Origin: Thermococcus chitonophagus
GTDB lineage: Archaea; Methanobacteriota_B; Thermococci; Thermococcales; Thermococcaceae
DNA: 64,000 nt
Direction: 5' to 3'
Assembly (NCBI RefSeq): GCF_002214605.1
Contig: NZ_CP015193.1
Coordinates: forward strand, 1,034,978-1,098,977
A model generated the notes under the pieces. The model was not told the origin of the DNA. It made no database searches and saw only the letters and a list, made by a program, of their open reading frames with translations. The translations under genes were made by a program, and so were the position numbers. Of this stretch, positions 1-9,049 are shown piece after piece. Each line of letters starts with the position of its first letter. The stretch's first letter is position 1.

Positions 1-255
1 CTCAATTGCATATCTCCCCTCAACGACCATTACAACTACGGGAGCCTTTGTGATATACTCTATAAGGGCATTAAAGAAGGGCTTACCTTTGTGCTCTTCG
101 TAGTGCTTCTCTGCCAACTCCCGGTCTATCCAAATCATCTTCATGCCAACGATTTTTAGTCCTCTTTTTTCAAACCTGCTTATTATTTCTCCAATTAATC
201 CTCTGACAACAGCATCAGGCTTTATTATTACTAGGGTCCTCTCCACTTCTTCCAT
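1..255 (-). CDS. ndk: Nucleoside diphosphate kinase, N-terminal part (runs off the window)
   Basis: The 85 codons present encode the start of a nucleoside diphosphate kinase, which moves the gamma phosphate of ATP onto other nucleoside diphosphates in the cytoplasm. The N-terminus shows the family pattern [20 protein letters not shown], followed by the helix that carries [12 protein letters not shown]. The catalytic histidine lies beyond the window edge. Translation starts at the ATG at 255, inside the last codons of the upstream membrane protein gene (41-base overlap), so it is probably translationally coupled as the third gene of the helicase operon. The family is certain; the gene is cut only by the window. 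Confidence 0.93.
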   Translation of the reverse strand, partial: MEEVERTLVIIKPDAVVRGLIGEIISRFEKRGLKIVGMKMIWIDRELAEKHYEEHKGKPFFNALIEYITKAPVVVMVVEGRYAIE

Positions 256-511
256 CAGCGACACCACTAATACCTTCCTGGGAGGATTTAATTAACTTAT
301 CTATCTCGAAAAAGAAGAACGCCAAGCCACTCGCAACCCCTACTAATATGAATGGTAGTTTTGAGGGAAGTGGCAATCCCCTGTGCCACTTATAAAGTAG
401 GTAATTCTGGTAGAGAAAGGCATAGATGAACCACATCAAGATTAAGCTTTCAATTGCCGTTATTAAAACATCCTTCCACCTTTTCTTTAATATATCAACT
501 TCCAATCTCAC
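215..511 (-). CDS. Small membrane protein of unknown function
   Basis: A 98-residue protein that I do not recognise. Two hydrophobic segments (about residues 14-34 and 50-68) suggest two membrane helices, with a basic N-terminus and a polar, Gly/Ser/Asp-rich C-terminal tail. Translation probably starts at the GTG at 511, which has a GGAGGT ribosome site a few bases upstream and overlaps the end of the helicase gene by 17 bases. Its 3' end overlaps ndk. The overlaps on both sides show that it belongs to one transcript, but neither neighbour suggests its role. Confidence 0.7.
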   Translation of the reverse strand: MRLEVDILKKRWKDVLITAIESLILMWFIYAFLYQNYLLYKWHRGLPLPSKLPFILVGVASGLAFFFFEIDKLIKSSQEGISGVADGRSGEDPSNNKA

Positions 512-2417
512 CAGACCTCCAGAACTTCCTAAGTCTGATTCTCATAAGAGGCAGAGTCACCGGCTTCATAGTCTCAACCATCCAGTCGGGAAGATCCTTT
601 TTAACGTTACTCCACAGAACCCTATAGTCAAGGATAACTATGCTTCCCTTTTCCTCAGCAGAGCGATGAACTCTTCCAGCAGCTTGAGCGAGCTTCCTGT
701 GGGCGGGTAGAACGTAGCCATAGTACCTTCCCTTCCCAGGGAACTTCTTTTCAAAGTACCTTATCTGGGCTTGAACCCTCGGAGTTGGCCGGGCATAAGG
801 GATGCCCACCAGAACTACACCATTCATTTCATCTCCTGAGTAGTCCTGACCCTCGCTGTTCCTTCCGCCCATAACACCAAAGAGAACTGCCCCGTTTTTC
901 TTTGCATGTGCCTTGAACTCTGTAACCATAGCATCATTTTCACTTGAGCTTGCATCCTTCTTTTCTATGAACACCTTCTTTCCAACTTCCTCCTCGATCT
1001 TTATGTGAACATTGGTGCTTATTATCCCCTCCAGCACTTCGTATGAAGCTGTAAAAACGCCCACGTTTTTGGGAATTATCTTTACGGCCTCAAAAATGTA
1101 CTCGGCGATCTTCCTGTACAGGCTAGGGCTCCTCTCTTCTCCCCTCGTGGAAACATCCCTCGCAACTAAAACTATTGCATTCTCCCTTTTTACCATCCTG
1201 GGGAACTTCTTTAGCTCGGCTTTTACACCTATGATATCCCTAAATGCCTCCAAGGGGCTGAGCGTTCCTGACATGAAGATTGCCGAGTGAACCTCGTTAA
1301 CAAAGTCTAGGGCCACTGAAGGATCAAGGGCTACGAGCTCTAGAGCGAGTCCCCTTTCCTTGCTGAATAAATGGATGTAATCCTCCCTCTCTCCAACGGA
1401 GAGCCAGTTCCATAGAAATTCCCCCACTCTTCCAACGTAGCTCCTTGGTGGGAGGTTCCTCTCTATTTTGTCCTCTCTTATCGCATCCCCAATTTCAACC
1501 ATGTAGTTTATGATCTCAGCCAAATCCCTAGGAGAGTAAGAGAGTATGAGGATTGGATGTTCAAAGACTTCCTGGGGCCTTATAGGAATCTCGGAGGATT
1601 CATAATTCTCTAATCTCTTCTTGTACAGTATCTCCAGCCCCTTTAGGAATATCGAAAGGAAGTTTTCAACGTCATCCTCCCCGTATTCATGGGCCTCTTT
1701 AATTGCTCTCTCAATCGTCCTCACGCTTAGCCTGTCGCTTAACGTTGAGATTGCTTGATCTGGAACGTTATGGGCCTCATCAAATATCACTATCAGATCA
1801 GAATAATCAATACCAAGACTGTCCATAAAGGCCTGCCTGATCCATGGGTTCAGCATATAGAGATAGCTTGCAACTATTACGTTGGCCTTCTCCCCAACCT
1901 TCCTAGTTACCTCATAAGGACATAGCTCCAGCAGTTCTGAGTATTCAAGAACTTCCCAGGGAAAAGATGGTCTCTCAAGGAAGAATTCAACTATCTCCTT
2001 AACCCTATCTTTCTTCTCCTTTAGATTTTCGTAGAACTTGCACTTTCCAAGCTTTCTAAGGCTCTTACATACGACCATACTCGTGTAAGCGTCCGGAGCG
2101 AACGTCTGAATGTACTTGTGTAGGCATAGATCCTTTCTACTCCTGAACTCAATCCCGCTAACTTTTCCAACCTTTCTTATTGCCTTAAGCTCCTCTATTA
2201 CCCTGTCCATCTGCTTGTGAGTTCTTGCCAGATAAATCACCTTGTACCCCAGGGAGATTGCATAGGGCAATACTCCAGCAAGAACACTTATCGTTTTCCC
2301 GAATCCCGTGGGAGCCTCCACTATTAGATTTTTCCCACTTTTAACGGCTTCCCTGACTAGGGTTATGAACTCTTCCTGATGCGGTCGAAGGCTCTGGTAT
2401 GGGAAGTGCTCTAGCAT
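495..2417 (-). CDS. xpd: XPD/Rad3-type DNA helicase with iron-sulfur cluster
   Basis: A 640-residue superfamily 2 helicase of the XPD (Rad3/FancJ) family, a 5'-3' DNA helicase linked to nucleotide excision repair. Visible motifs are Walker A EAPTGFGKT (residues 34-42), the DEAH box (213-216) and motif VI QAAGRVHRS near the C-terminus. Four cysteines between the first two motifs (98, 117, 126, 166) are the expected ligands of the [4Fe-4S] cluster that defines the family. Length is normal for the archaeal group. The ATG at 2417 gives an N-terminus with the usual Q-motif-like RPHQ. First gene of an operon with the small membrane protein and ndk. Confidence 0.93.
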   Translation of the reverse strand: MLEHFPYQSLRPHQEEFITLVREAVKSGKNLIVEAPTGFGKTISVLAGVLPYAISLGYKVIYLARTHKQMDRVIEELKAIRKVGKVSGIEFRSRKDLCLHKYIQTFAPDAYTSMVVCKSLRKLGKCKFYENLKEKKDRVKEIVEFFLERPSFPWEVLEYSELLELCPYEVTRKVGEKANVIVASYLYMLNPWIRQAFMDSLGIDYSDLIVIFDEAHNVPDQAISTLSDRLSVRTIERAIKEAHEYGEDDVENFLSIFLKGLEILYKKRLENYESSEIPIRPQEVFEHPILILSYSPRDLAEIINYMVEIGDAIREDKIERNLPPRSYVGRVGEFLWNWLSVGEREDYIHLFSKERGLALELVALDPSVALDFVNEVHSAIFMSGTLSPLEAFRDIIGVKAELKKFPRMVKRENAIVLVARDVSTRGEERSPSLYRKIAEYIFEAVKIIPKNVGVFTASYEVLEGIISTNVHIKIEEEVGKKVFIEKKDASSSENDAMVTEFKAHAKKNGAVLFGVMGGRNSEGQDYSGDEMNGVVLVGIPYARPTPRVQAQIRYFEKKFPGKGRYYGYVLPAHRKLAQAAGRVHRSAEEKGSIVILDYRVLWSNVKKDLPDWMVETMKPVTLPLMRIRLRKFWRSGEIGS

Positions 2418-2464
2418 CGCTATCGCCTTTCTCTAAGCGGAACTCTTCAAAAATCTACCGAGAC

Positions 2465-2470
2465 TATATA
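2465..2470 (-). promoter_or_regulatory. TATA box of the xpd operon
   Basis: The minus strand reads CTATATAG here. A start about 25 bases downstream falls near 2440, some 25 bases before the xpd ATG. Inferred from position and sequence only. Confidence 0.4.
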
Positions 2471-2542
2471 GACTACATATGCCAATGTATAAACAAGAGC
2501 ACAGATGCGGACATATGGTCGCAAATGAACATAAACGAAAGG

Positions 2543-2551
2543 TTTTTATAT
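2543..2551 (+). promoter_or_regulatory. BRE/TATA promoter upstream of leader ORF 1
   Basis: CGAAAGG (BRE-like) followed by TTTTTATAT is a good Pyrococcus promoter. The predicted transcription start, about 25 bases on, lies at or next to the ATG at 2576, so the leader ORF would be translated from a leaderless or nearly leaderless message. Confidence 0.6.
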
Positions 2552-2575
2552 GTGAATAGTCTGTTTATTCTCTCG

Positions 2576-2680
2576 ATGATGCAGATGGTGAGAACGATGA
2601 GAAGGATAAATTTAATCACGATAAAATATGTTGAAATCATTAGGTTACTTGTCATAATTCTCATCCTTCTTATCCTATGA
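2576..2680 (+). CDS. Tiny Ile/Leu/Val-rich ORF, candidate leader peptide 1
   Basis: 34 codons, from an ATG at the predicted transcript start to TGA. Nineteen residues are Ile, Leu or Val, and the last eleven (LLVIILILLIL) are all branched-chain, directly followed by the stop codon. A later ATG at 2597 with GGTGAG five bases upstream would give 27 residues. Downstream lie a perfect stem-loop (2701-2725) and the ribosome site of the 129-residue protein gene. The layout promoter, short ORF rich in the pathway's amino acids, stem-loop, gene resembles bacterial attenuators such as the ilv and leu leaders. The rival reading is a tail-anchored membrane microprotein, as the run is about one helix long. 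I infer a regulatory role but cannot prove translation. Confidence 0.5.
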   Translation: MMQMVRTMRRINLITIKYVEIIRLLVIILILLIL

Positions 2681-2700
2681 AGTGACGAATTACCATCCCG

Positions 2701-2725
2701 CGAACCCCTCACCTTTTGGGGTTCG
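2701..2725 (+). promoter_or_regulatory. Perfect 8-bp stem-loop between leader ORF 1 and the next gene
   Basis: CGAACCCC (2701-2708) pairs exactly with GGGGTTCG (2718-2725) around a 9-base loop. It sits 20 bases after the leader ORF stop and 24 bases before the GGAGGTG ribosome site at 2750. No strong T-run follows, so it could act on translation or transcript stability rather than as a bacterial-type terminator. Confidence 0.5.
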
Positions 2726-2762
2726 GTTTGTCTCCATGACAAAAAGCTTGGAGGTGGTCCGT

Positions 2763-3152
2763 ATGGAGTTTGAGACCATGAAGAAGGTGGTGGTTGAGGC
2801 TATGGAGAACGGCGCCCAGTGGGTGGCCGTGACAGTAAAGACTAGAGATGCACCAACTAAGGTAATGGAGGAGTTTGAGGAGTTCCTAAAAAAGCAGGGG
2901 TGGAATGTGAACTTTAGAGCAAACTGGTGGAGCCCAGCAAGGTATGGGGTAGCAGTGTTGGAGGCTCAAAAAGGCGGAAAGAGCAAAGTGCTGATGGTCA
3001 AGTGGGCAGTTTCAAGCAAGGAAGACAAAGTACTGAGAGTTGAAGGCAAGATGGAGAAAGATGCAAGAAAAGAGTTCTACACAATAGTCGATATGGTCAG
3101 TGATGACTTCCTGTATGACACAATCTTGAGAAACATGATGGATAGGTACTAA
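2763..3152 (+). CDS. Hypothetical protein upstream of the ilv-leu operon
   Basis: A 129-residue soluble protein that I do not recognise. It looks like a mixed alpha/beta domain: an N-terminal helix rich in Glu and Lys, a VAVTVK strand, a WNVNFRANWWSP segment with clustered tryptophans, a KVLMVKWAV strand and a long helical tail. No membrane segment is seen. The frame is open from a GTG at 2682, but the ATG at 2763 has the strong ribosome site GGAGGTG seven bases upstream, so I start it there. It lies between the two branched-chain-rich mini-ORFs and points the same way as the ilv-leu operon, which makes a link to that operon possible but unproven. Confidence 0.7.
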   Translation: MEFETMKKVVVEAMENGAQWVAVTVKTRDAPTKVMEEFEEFLKKQGWNVNFRANWWSPARYGVAVLEAQKGGKSKVLMVKWAVSSKEDKVLRVEGKMEKDARKEFYTIVDMVSDDFLYDTILRNMMDRY

Positions 3153-3272
3153 TGGATTTGTCAATTTGATGTAAACCTTGGCCTCTTCCTCTACCAAATT
3201 TCGTTTTGTATATAATTTCCGGATTTTGGAATTATATCTAATATGTCAAGTATACAACAAGAATTGCGAAAA

Positions 3273-3281
3273 TTTATTATA
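3273..3281 (+). promoter_or_regulatory. BRE/TATA promoter of leader ORF 2 and the ilv-leu operon
   Basis: GCGAAAA (BRE) followed by TTTATTATA. The predicted start near 3300 is about 10 bases before the ATG of leader ORF 2, which has a G-rich ribosome site (GGGTGGGGG). No better promoter is seen between this point and ilvB, so this is probably the operon promoter. An imperfect inverted repeat (ATAATTTCC at 3212-3220 against GGAATTAT at 3228-3235) lies upstream and could be a regulator site. Confidence 0.55.
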
Positions 3282-3309
3282 CAAGGTGTGCAGGGTGGGG
3301 GTTTAGGGA

Positions 3310-3468
3310 ATGACTATGAGGGCCGGTGAAATAAGTTGGGTATTCAATCCATTAAGAACATGGCTTGGTGAGAGGGGTAGCAGTTATGATGATTATGTTG
3401 GCAATGGCACAATAATCGTCCTTCTTCTTCTGATTCTCATTATTATTGGACTCATTATCCTCCTCTGA
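3310..3468 (+). CDS. Tiny ORF with Ile/Leu/Val run, candidate leader peptide 2 of the ilv-leu operon
   Basis: 52 codons from ATG 3310 to TGA 3468. The first 34 residues are mixed and polar; of the last 18, 17 are Ile, Leu or Val (IIVLLLLILIIIGLIILL), ending exactly at the stop. It starts about 10 bases after the predicted transcript start and has a purine-rich ribosome site. ilvB follows 77 bases downstream with no promoter of its own, separated by a pyrimidine tract that could be a termination site. Encoding a run of the very amino acids made by the downstream operon is the hallmark of leader-peptide attenuation (E. coli ilvL, leuL, ivbL). A single-helix tail-anchored membrane protein is the alternative. 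Confidence 0.55.
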   Translation: MTMRAGEISWVFNPLRTWLGERGSSYDDYVGNGTIIVLLLLILIIIGLIILL

Positions 3469-3484
3469 AGTAATCAAAGGTACA

Positions 3485-3516
3485 TTCCTCTCCTTTCCTT
3501 TCCCTGTGTCTTTTTC
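3485..3516 (+). terminator. Pyrimidine tract between leader ORF 2 and ilvB, possible conditional terminator
   Basis: Thirty of 32 bases are C or T, ending in a run of five T and one C. Archaeal RNA polymerase terminates at U-rich tracts without needing a hairpin, so this stretch between the leader ORF stop and the ilvB ribosome site could be where transcription ends or continues. This is inference only. Confidence 0.3.
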
Positions 3517-3545
3517 GTGAACTAAACTCTATGGGGGTGGTCTCT

Positions 3546-5240
3546 ATGAAAATGTCCGGCGCGAAGGCTCTGGTAAAGGCCCTGGAAAAGCAGGGCGTGA
3601 AGCATACGTTTGGTATAATAGGTGGAAGCATAATGCCAGTATTTGACGAGCTATTGGACAGTGAAATAAGGCATATAACCACAAGGCATGAGCAGGGGGC
3701 AGCCCATGCAGCAGATGGATATGCAAGGGTCTCAGGAAGGCCAGGAGTTGCAATAACGACCTCGGGTCCAGGAGCAACTAACCTAGTTACGGGAATAGCT
3801 ACCGCCTATATGGACTCCTCACCTATTGTGGCAATAACTGGTCAAGTGCCGACTTACATGGTTGGGAAGATGGCTTTTCAGGAGACCGACATAATCAACA
3901 TAACGAAGCCGATAACGAAGTGGAACTATCAGATACAGAAACCTGAGGAAGTTCCCAAGGCAGTAAAGATGGCATTTACTATAGCGACCCTTGGAAGACC
4001 TGGGCCGACTCTTCTAGACTTCCCGAAAGACGCTCAAACTGGAGAAGGGGAAATGAACTTTGATGTAGACATCTCTCAGCTAGTTACGCCATGGAGACCA
4101 CCAAAGCTTGATGCCTGTCCAGAAGAAGTGAAGAAAGCCGTTGACATGATACTTTCCGCGGAGAAGCCGGTATTCATTGTTGGAGGAGGAGTTGTTTGGT
4201 CAGGGGCAACCGACGAGGTTCTAGCGATAGCCGAGTACTTAATGATACCAATAATGGCAACCTTCATGGGCAAGGGTGCCGTTCCGGAGAATCACCCATT
4301 GTACGTGGGTAACTTGGGAATGCACGGAAAGATAGCAGCAAACAAACTACTCCCTGAGACGGATCTAATAATAGCAGTAGGAATGAGATGGAGCGACAGA
4401 ACTGTTAGTGAATTCGAGAACTTTGCTCCAAATGCAAAGATAATCCACATAGACATAGATCCAAAGGAAGTTGGTAAGAACGTCAAGGCGCACCTTGGAA
4501 TAATAGGCGATGCGAAGAGAGTTCTAAGAGCTATCTACAATGAGATCGTGAGGAGGGCCAAGAAGAGGGAAGATTGGCCGTGGTTTAGAAAGGTTCAGGA
4601 GTTCAAGGAAAAGTACAGGGAAGAATTAGTTCCAATAGATGGGAACTATCTAAGGCCCCCCGAGATCCTTAAGGAATTGAGAAAGCTATTGCCTGAAGAT
4701 GCAATAGTGGCAACGGAAGTTGGTCAAAACCAGATGTGGGTAGCCTTGTTCTTCCCGATACTGAAGCCAAGAACTTTCATAACCTCAGGTGGACTTGGAA
4801 CGATGGGCTTTGGATTCCCGGCAGCGATTGGGGCTAAAGTTGCCAAGCCAGACAAAGTCGTTGTTGATATTGCCGGTGACGGAAGCTTCATGATGTCCGA
4901 AAGGGAGTTGGCTACGGCGGTTAACGAGAACATCCCGGTTATAGTGATAATCCTCAACAACTCCTCCCTGGGAATGGTGGCTCAATGGCAGAGAATGTTC
5001 TACAACAGGCGCTACGTTGCAACGTACTTCAAGAAGAACCCCGATTTTGCCAAACTAGCTGAGGTTTATGGTGCTCAGGGCTTTAGGGCCGAAACTATGG
5101 ATGAGCTGATCAAGGCCGTTAAGGAGGGAATGAAGGCTGACGTTCCTACCGTCATAGATGTCCCAATCCACCCGGAGGATGATGTTCTGCCAATGGTTCC
5201 TCCGGGGGAGCACATCTCGAAGGTCGTAACGAGGTATTGA
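3546..5240 (+). CDS. ilvB: Acetolactate synthase, catalytic subunit
   Basis: A 564-residue thiamine diphosphate enzyme that joins two pyruvates to 2-acetolactate (valine, leucine), or pyruvate and 2-oxobutyrate to 2-aceto-2-hydroxybutyrate (isoleucine). The cofactor-activating glutamate is in [15 protein letters not shown] (Glu49). The C-terminal ThDP/metal motif starts at GDGSFM and ends at NNSSLGM. The middle NAD-like domain is present. I use the ATG at 3546, which has GGGGGTGG upstream, rather than the in-frame ATG at 3531. No regulatory ilvN subunit (ACT domain) gene follows, which is unusual for a biosynthetic operon. ThDP-dependent relatives such as glyoxylate carboligase are unlikely given the ilvC neighbour. 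Confidence 0.93.
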   Translation: MKMSGAKALVKALEKQGVKHTFGIIGGSIMPVFDELLDSEIRHITTRHEQGAAHAADGYARVSGRPGVAITTSGPGATNLVTGIATAYMDSSPIVAITGQVPTYMVGKMAFQETDIINITKPITKWNYQIQKPEEVPKAVKMAFTIATLGRPGPTLLDFPKDAQTGEGEMNFDVDISQLVTPWRPPKLDACPEEVKKAVDMILSAEKPVFIVGGGVVWSGATDEVLAIAEYLMIPIMATFMGKGAVPENHPLYVGNLGMHGKIAANKLLPETDLIIAVGMRWSDRTVSEFENFAPNAKIIHIDIDPKEVGKNVKAHLGIIGDAKRVLRAIYNEIVRRAKKREDWPWFRKVQEFKEKYREELVPIDGNYLRPPEILKELRKLLPEDAIVATEVGQNQMWVALFFPILKPRTFITSGGLGTMGFGFPAAIGAKVAKPDKVVVDIAGDGSFMMSERELATAVNENIPVIVIILNNSSLGMVAQWQRMFYNRRYVATYFKKNPDFAKLAEVYGAQGFRAETMDELIKAVKEGMKADVPTVIDVPIHPEDDVLPMVPPGEHISKVVTRY

Positions 5241-5250
5241 GGTGGTTGAA

Positions 5251-6240
5251 ATGGTGAAGGTATACTACGACAATGAGGTTAGTATGGACATACTGAAGGA
5301 CAAGACCGTGGCCGTTATAGGGTACGGAAGCCAAGGAGAAGCTCAGGCAAAGAACATGAGGGATTCCGGAGTTCACGTAATACTCGGTCTTAGACCTGAA
5401 GGAAATTCATGGAAGAGGGCAAAGCAGGACGGCTTTGAAGTTTACACAATCGAAGAGGCCGTTCAAAAGGCCGATATAGTTCACATTCTAATTCCGGATT
5501 TAGTCCAGCCAAAGGTATACAAGGAGAAAATTGAGCCACACCTAAGGGAGGGGCAGGCATTAGGCTTCTCCCACGGTTTTAACATTCATTACAAACAGAT
5601 AGTCCCTCCTGAATATGTTGACGTCATCATGGTTGCTCCCAAGAGCCCAGGAAGGAGGGTTAGAGAGACCTACTTAGAAGGCTTTGGTGTTCCTGCCTTA
5701 ATTGCTGTCCATCAGGACTACACAGGCCATGCAAAGGAGTTAGCACTCGCAATGGCCAAGGCGATAGGAGCAACGAGGGCTGGAGTAATAGAGACAACTT
5801 TCAAGGATGAAACCGAGAGCGACCTCATTGGAGAGCAGTTAGTCCTCGTTGGAGGTCTAATTGAACTCATAAAGAAGGGATTTGAAGTTCTCGTAGAGCT
5901 TGGCTATCCACCAGAACTCGCTTACTTCGAGGCCTGCAATGAAGCAAAGCTAATAATGGATCTAATCTATGAGAGAGGATTCACTGGAATGCTGAAGGCT
6001 GTATCAGATACGGCAAAGTACGGTGGTCTTACGGTTGGGCCAAAGGTAATTGACGACCATGTCAAGGAAAACATGAGGAAGTACGCCGAGAGAGTTAGAA
6101 GCGGGGAGTTCGCCAAAGAGTGGATATCAAAGGCCGACAGAGCAAAGGAAGTTCTTGAGGAGCTAATGAAACCCATCGAAGAGCATGAGATAGAGAAAGT
6201 TGGAAGGTTCATTAGGAAGATGAGTGGATTGGAGAAGTAA
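5251..6240 (+). CDS. ilvC: Ketol-acid reductoisomerase (class I)
   Basis: A 329-residue enzyme that rearranges and reduces acetolactate or acetohydroxybutyrate with NAD(P)H and Mg2+. The dinucleotide-binding loop GYGSQG is at 24-29, followed by the DVV-type segment with PDLVQPKVY, the [19 protein letters not shown] segment, and the C-terminal knotted domain with acidic metal ligands ([12 protein letters not shown]). Length fits the short class I form. An in-frame GTG at 5242 exists, but the GAGGTGG ribosome site at 5239 places the start at ATG 5251. Only 10 bases separate it from ilvB, so the two are cotranscribed. Confidence 0.94.
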   Translation: MVKVYYDNEVSMDILKDKTVAVIGYGSQGEAQAKNMRDSGVHVILGLRPEGNSWKRAKQDGFEVYTIEEAVQKADIVHILIPDLVQPKVYKEKIEPHLREGQALGFSHGFNIHYKQIVPPEYVDVIMVAPKSPGRRVRETYLEGFGVPALIAVHQDYTGHAKELALAMAKAIGATRAGVIETTFKDETESDLIGEQLVLVGGLIELIKKGFEVLVELGYPPELAYFEACNEAKLIMDLIYERGFTGMLKAVSDTAKYGGLTVGPKVIDDHVKENMRKYAERVRSGEFAKEWISKADRAKEVLEELMKPIEEHEIEKVGRFIRKMSGLEK

Positions 6241-6276
6241 TCTCCCCCTCTTCCTAATTCTTTGGAGGGTTAAATC

Positions 6277-7773
6277 GTGAGAAGGATAAAAATATTTGAC
6301 ACTACGCTGAGAGATGGCGAGCAGACTCCTGGTGTTAGTTTAACCGTTGAAGAGAAAGTTGAGATAGCCAAGCAGCTCGCGAGACTTAACGTGGATATCA
6401 TCGAGGCGGGCTTTCCAATCTCATCTCCCGGTGAGTTTGAGGCCGTAAGTAGGATAGCCAGGGAGGTTGAAGGGCCTACCATAGCGGCCCTAGCGAGGGC
6501 CGTTAAAAAAGACATAGACAGGGCGGGAGAAGCCCTTAAGGACGCTGAGAAGAAAAGAATCCACACTTTCATAGCGACTTCACAAATCCACATGAAGTAC
6601 AAGCTTAGAAAGAGCCCCGAGGAAGTTAGAAAGCTTGCCGTGGAGGCAGTAGAATACGCCACCAAATACACTGATGATATAGAGTTCTCTGCCGAAGACG
6701 CAACAAGAAGCGACTGGGACTTTCTAGTTGAGATTTATGAGGCTGTTATAGATGCTGGAGCAACGACAATAAACATTCCAGACACCGTTGGCTATACAAC
6801 GCCGGAGGAGTTCTACGAGCTGATAAGATATCTGAAGAAGAATATAACGAACCTCAATGGAGTAACGATAAGCGTTCACTGTCATGATGACCTTGGCCTA
6901 GCGGTTGCTAACTCCCTCTCAGCAATAAGAGCCGGTGCTAACCAAGTTGAAGTTACTGTGAACGGAATAGGGGAGAGAGCTGGAAACGCCGCCTTAGAGG
7001 AAGTTGTCGTTGCTTTAGATACTAGGAAGGACTTCTATAAAGTTGAAACTGGCATAAATCTGAGTGAAATAGCGAGAACTAGTAGGTTAGTTGCACATCT
7101 AACGGGAATTGAAGTTCCACCGAACAAAGCCGTTGTTGGAGCGAATGCTTTTGCTCACGAATCGGGGATTCATCAAGATGGAGTTCTAAAGGAGAGAACC
7201 ACCTACGAGATCATAGATCCAAAGAAGCTTGGATTTTCTGGTAGCAAAATTGTCTTAGGGAAGCATTCGGGAAGACACGCTTTCAGGAAAAAGCTCGAAG
7301 AGCTCGGCTATAAGCTAAATGAGGAGGAATTTGAAAGGGCATTTGCTAAGTTCAAAGAAGTTGCAGATAGGAAGAAAGGCATTACTGATTTGGACATAGA
7401 GGCAATAATTCAGGAGGAACTTGGCAAAGGAAGGGAGAAGTACCACGTTGAAGTTCTTCACGTAACCTCGGGAAAAATCTCAACGGCAACGGTTAGGGTT
7501 TACTGGAACGGTACCGAGAAGATCGAAGCTTCATGGTCCAAGAACGGGCCAATTGATGCTCTCTTCTCAGCCATAAATAAGGCCCTAAACCTCGACTGCA
7601 GGCTCAAAGAGTACAGGGTAACCTCCGTCACTTCTGGAAGGGATGCTCTGGGGGAGGTTCTCGTTAGGATTGAGCACAACGGTGAGATTTACGTTGGAAG
7701 AGGGTTAAGCACTGACATTATTGAAGCCAGCGCTCAGGCTTATCTAAACGCCGTGAATAGAATAAGGAGGTGA
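6277..7773 (+). CDS. leuA: 2-Isopropylmalate synthase
   Basis: A 498-residue Claisen condensing enzyme that joins acetyl-CoA and 2-oxoisovalerate, the committed step to leucine. The HMGL-like TIM barrel begins with [13 protein letters not shown], has the metal-binding HCHDD segment near residue 203, and carries the [10 protein letters not shown] motif. The C-terminal LeuA_dimer domain (about 370-498), where leucine binds as feedback inhibitor in this family, is complete. Translation starts at a GTG with GGAGGG ten bases upstream, 36 bases after ilvC. A second paralogous gene of the same superfamily (10585-12189) sits four genes downstream; the length and domain layout here match true LeuA. 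Confidence 0.9.
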   Translation: MRRIKIFDTTLRDGEQTPGVSLTVEEKVEIAKQLARLNVDIIEAGFPISSPGEFEAVSRIAREVEGPTIAALARAVKKDIDRAGEALKDAEKKRIHTFIATSQIHMKYKLRKSPEEVRKLAVEAVEYATKYTDDIEFSAEDATRSDWDFLVEIYEAVIDAGATTINIPDTVGYTTPEEFYELIRYLKKNITNLNGVTISVHCHDDLGLAVANSLSAIRAGANQVEVTVNGIGERAGNAALEEVVVALDTRKDFYKVETGINLSEIARTSRLVAHLTGIEVPPNKAVVGANAFAHESGIHQDGVLKERTTYEIIDPKKLGFSGSKIVLGKHSGRHAFRKKLEELGYKLNEEEFERAFAKFKEVADRKKGITDLDIEAIIQEELGKGREKYHVEVLHVTSGKISTATVRVYWNGTEKIEASWSKNGPIDALFSAINKALNLDCRLKEYRVTSVTSGRDALGEVLVRIEHNGEIYVGRGLSTDIIEASAQAYLNAVNRIRR

Positions 7774-7777
7774 TAGA

Positions 7778-9049
7778 ATGGGGATGACCATTGCTGAAAA
7801 GATATTGGCTGAACACGCAGGTAAAGAGGAAGTTAAGCCCGGAGAAATAGTTATGGCAAAGCTTGACTTCGTGTTCGGAAATGATGTAACAACTCCCTTA
7901 GCAATCAAGAAGTTTAAGGAGCTCGGAGTTGACAGGGTCTTTGATCCGGAGAGGGTAGGAATAGTTCTTGATCACTTCACTCCAAACAAGGACATAAAAT
8001 CAGCGGAGCAGTGTAAGTTCTCAAGAGAATTCGCGAGAGAAATGGGCATAAAGTGGTTCTTTGAGGGAGGAAACGTTGGAGTTGAGCACTGTCTCCTTCC
8101 CGAGCTCGGACTAATACTCCCGGGAGACCTCGTGATAGGGGCTGATTCACACACATGCACCCACGGAGCCCTAGGAGCTTTTGCAACCGGAGTCGGAAGC
8201 ACGGATTTAGCAGTGGCGATGGCAACTGGGGAAGCTTGGTTCAGGGTTCCTGAGACTATAAAGTTCGTTTACGAGGGAGAGCTCCAGCCATGGGTTACCT
8301 CGAAGGATCTTATCCTTTACACCATAGGAGACATTGGCGTTAACGGGGCTTTATACAAGGTAATGGAGTTCAGCGGGGAAGTAATTGAGAAGCTTTCCGT
8401 GGAGCAGAGAATGACAATGACAAACATGGCAATTGAGGCGGGGGCAAAGACGGGAATAATTGAGCCAGATAAGAAAACCCTGGAGTACGTGAAGGAGAGG
8501 GCTCAGAGAGATTACAAGGTCTACAAGAGCGATGAGGATGCGAAGTACCACAAAGTAATAGAGTACGACGTGAGCAAGATAGAGCCTCAAGTGGCATTTC
8601 CACACCTTCCAGAGAATACCGTGCCAATAAGCAAGGCCGCCAAGATGAACATAAAGATCGACCAAGTGTTCATTGGTTCTTGTACAAATGGACGATATGA
8701 AGATTTGAAGATGGCCGCGGAGATTCTCGAGGGTCAGAAGGTTGCTCCCTGGGTTAGACTAATCGTAATTCCATGCTCACCCAGCGTATACTGGAGAGCC
8801 CTAAAGGACGGCCTGCTTGAGATATTCCTCGAGGCTGGAGCCGTTATAGGGCCTCCAACATGCGGTCCATGCTTAGGAGGACACATGGGAGTTCTCGCTT
8901 CTGGGGAGAGGGCGGTTTCAACAACCAACAGGAACTTTGTTGGAAGAATGGGTCATCCAAAGAGTGAGGTTTACCTCGCAAGCCCCTACGTTGCCGCTGC
9001 ATCTGCAGTTCTCGGAAGGATAGCTTCTCCTGAGGAGGTGGTAAAATGA
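7778..9049 (+). CDS. leuC: 3-Isopropylmalate dehydratase, large subunit
   Basis: A 423-residue aconitase-family subunit that holds the [4Fe-4S] cluster and, with LeuD, isomerises 2- to 3-isopropylmalate. Cluster cysteines are visible in IGSCTNGR and in the PTCGPCLGG motif. The [20 protein letters not shown] segment is also typical. The ribosome site AGGAGGTGA overlaps the leuA stop codon, four bases before the ATG. The archaeal LeuC/LeuD form often also acts on citramalate, which would let it serve the isoleucine branch started by the downstream cimA. Its end overlaps leuD by four bases (ATGA). Confidence 0.93.
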   Translation: MGMTIAEKILAEHAGKEEVKPGEIVMAKLDFVFGNDVTTPLAIKKFKELGVDRVFDPERVGIVLDHFTPNKDIKSAEQCKFSREFAREMGIKWFFEGGNVGVEHCLLPELGLILPGDLVIGADSHTCTHGALGAFATGVGSTDLAVAMATGEAWFRVPETIKFVYEGELQPWVTSKDLILYTIGDIGVNGALYKVMEFSGEVIEKLSVEQRMTMTNMAIEAGAKTGIIEPDKKTLEYVKERAQRDYKVYKSDEDAKYHKVIEYDVSKIEPQVAFPHLPENTVPISKAAKMNIKIDQVFIGSCTNGRYEDLKMAAEILEGQKVAPWVRLIVIPCSPSVYWRALKDGLLEIFLEAGAVIGPPTCGPCLGGHMGVLASGERAVSTTNRNFVGRMGHPKSEVYLASPYVAAASAVLGRIASPEEVVK

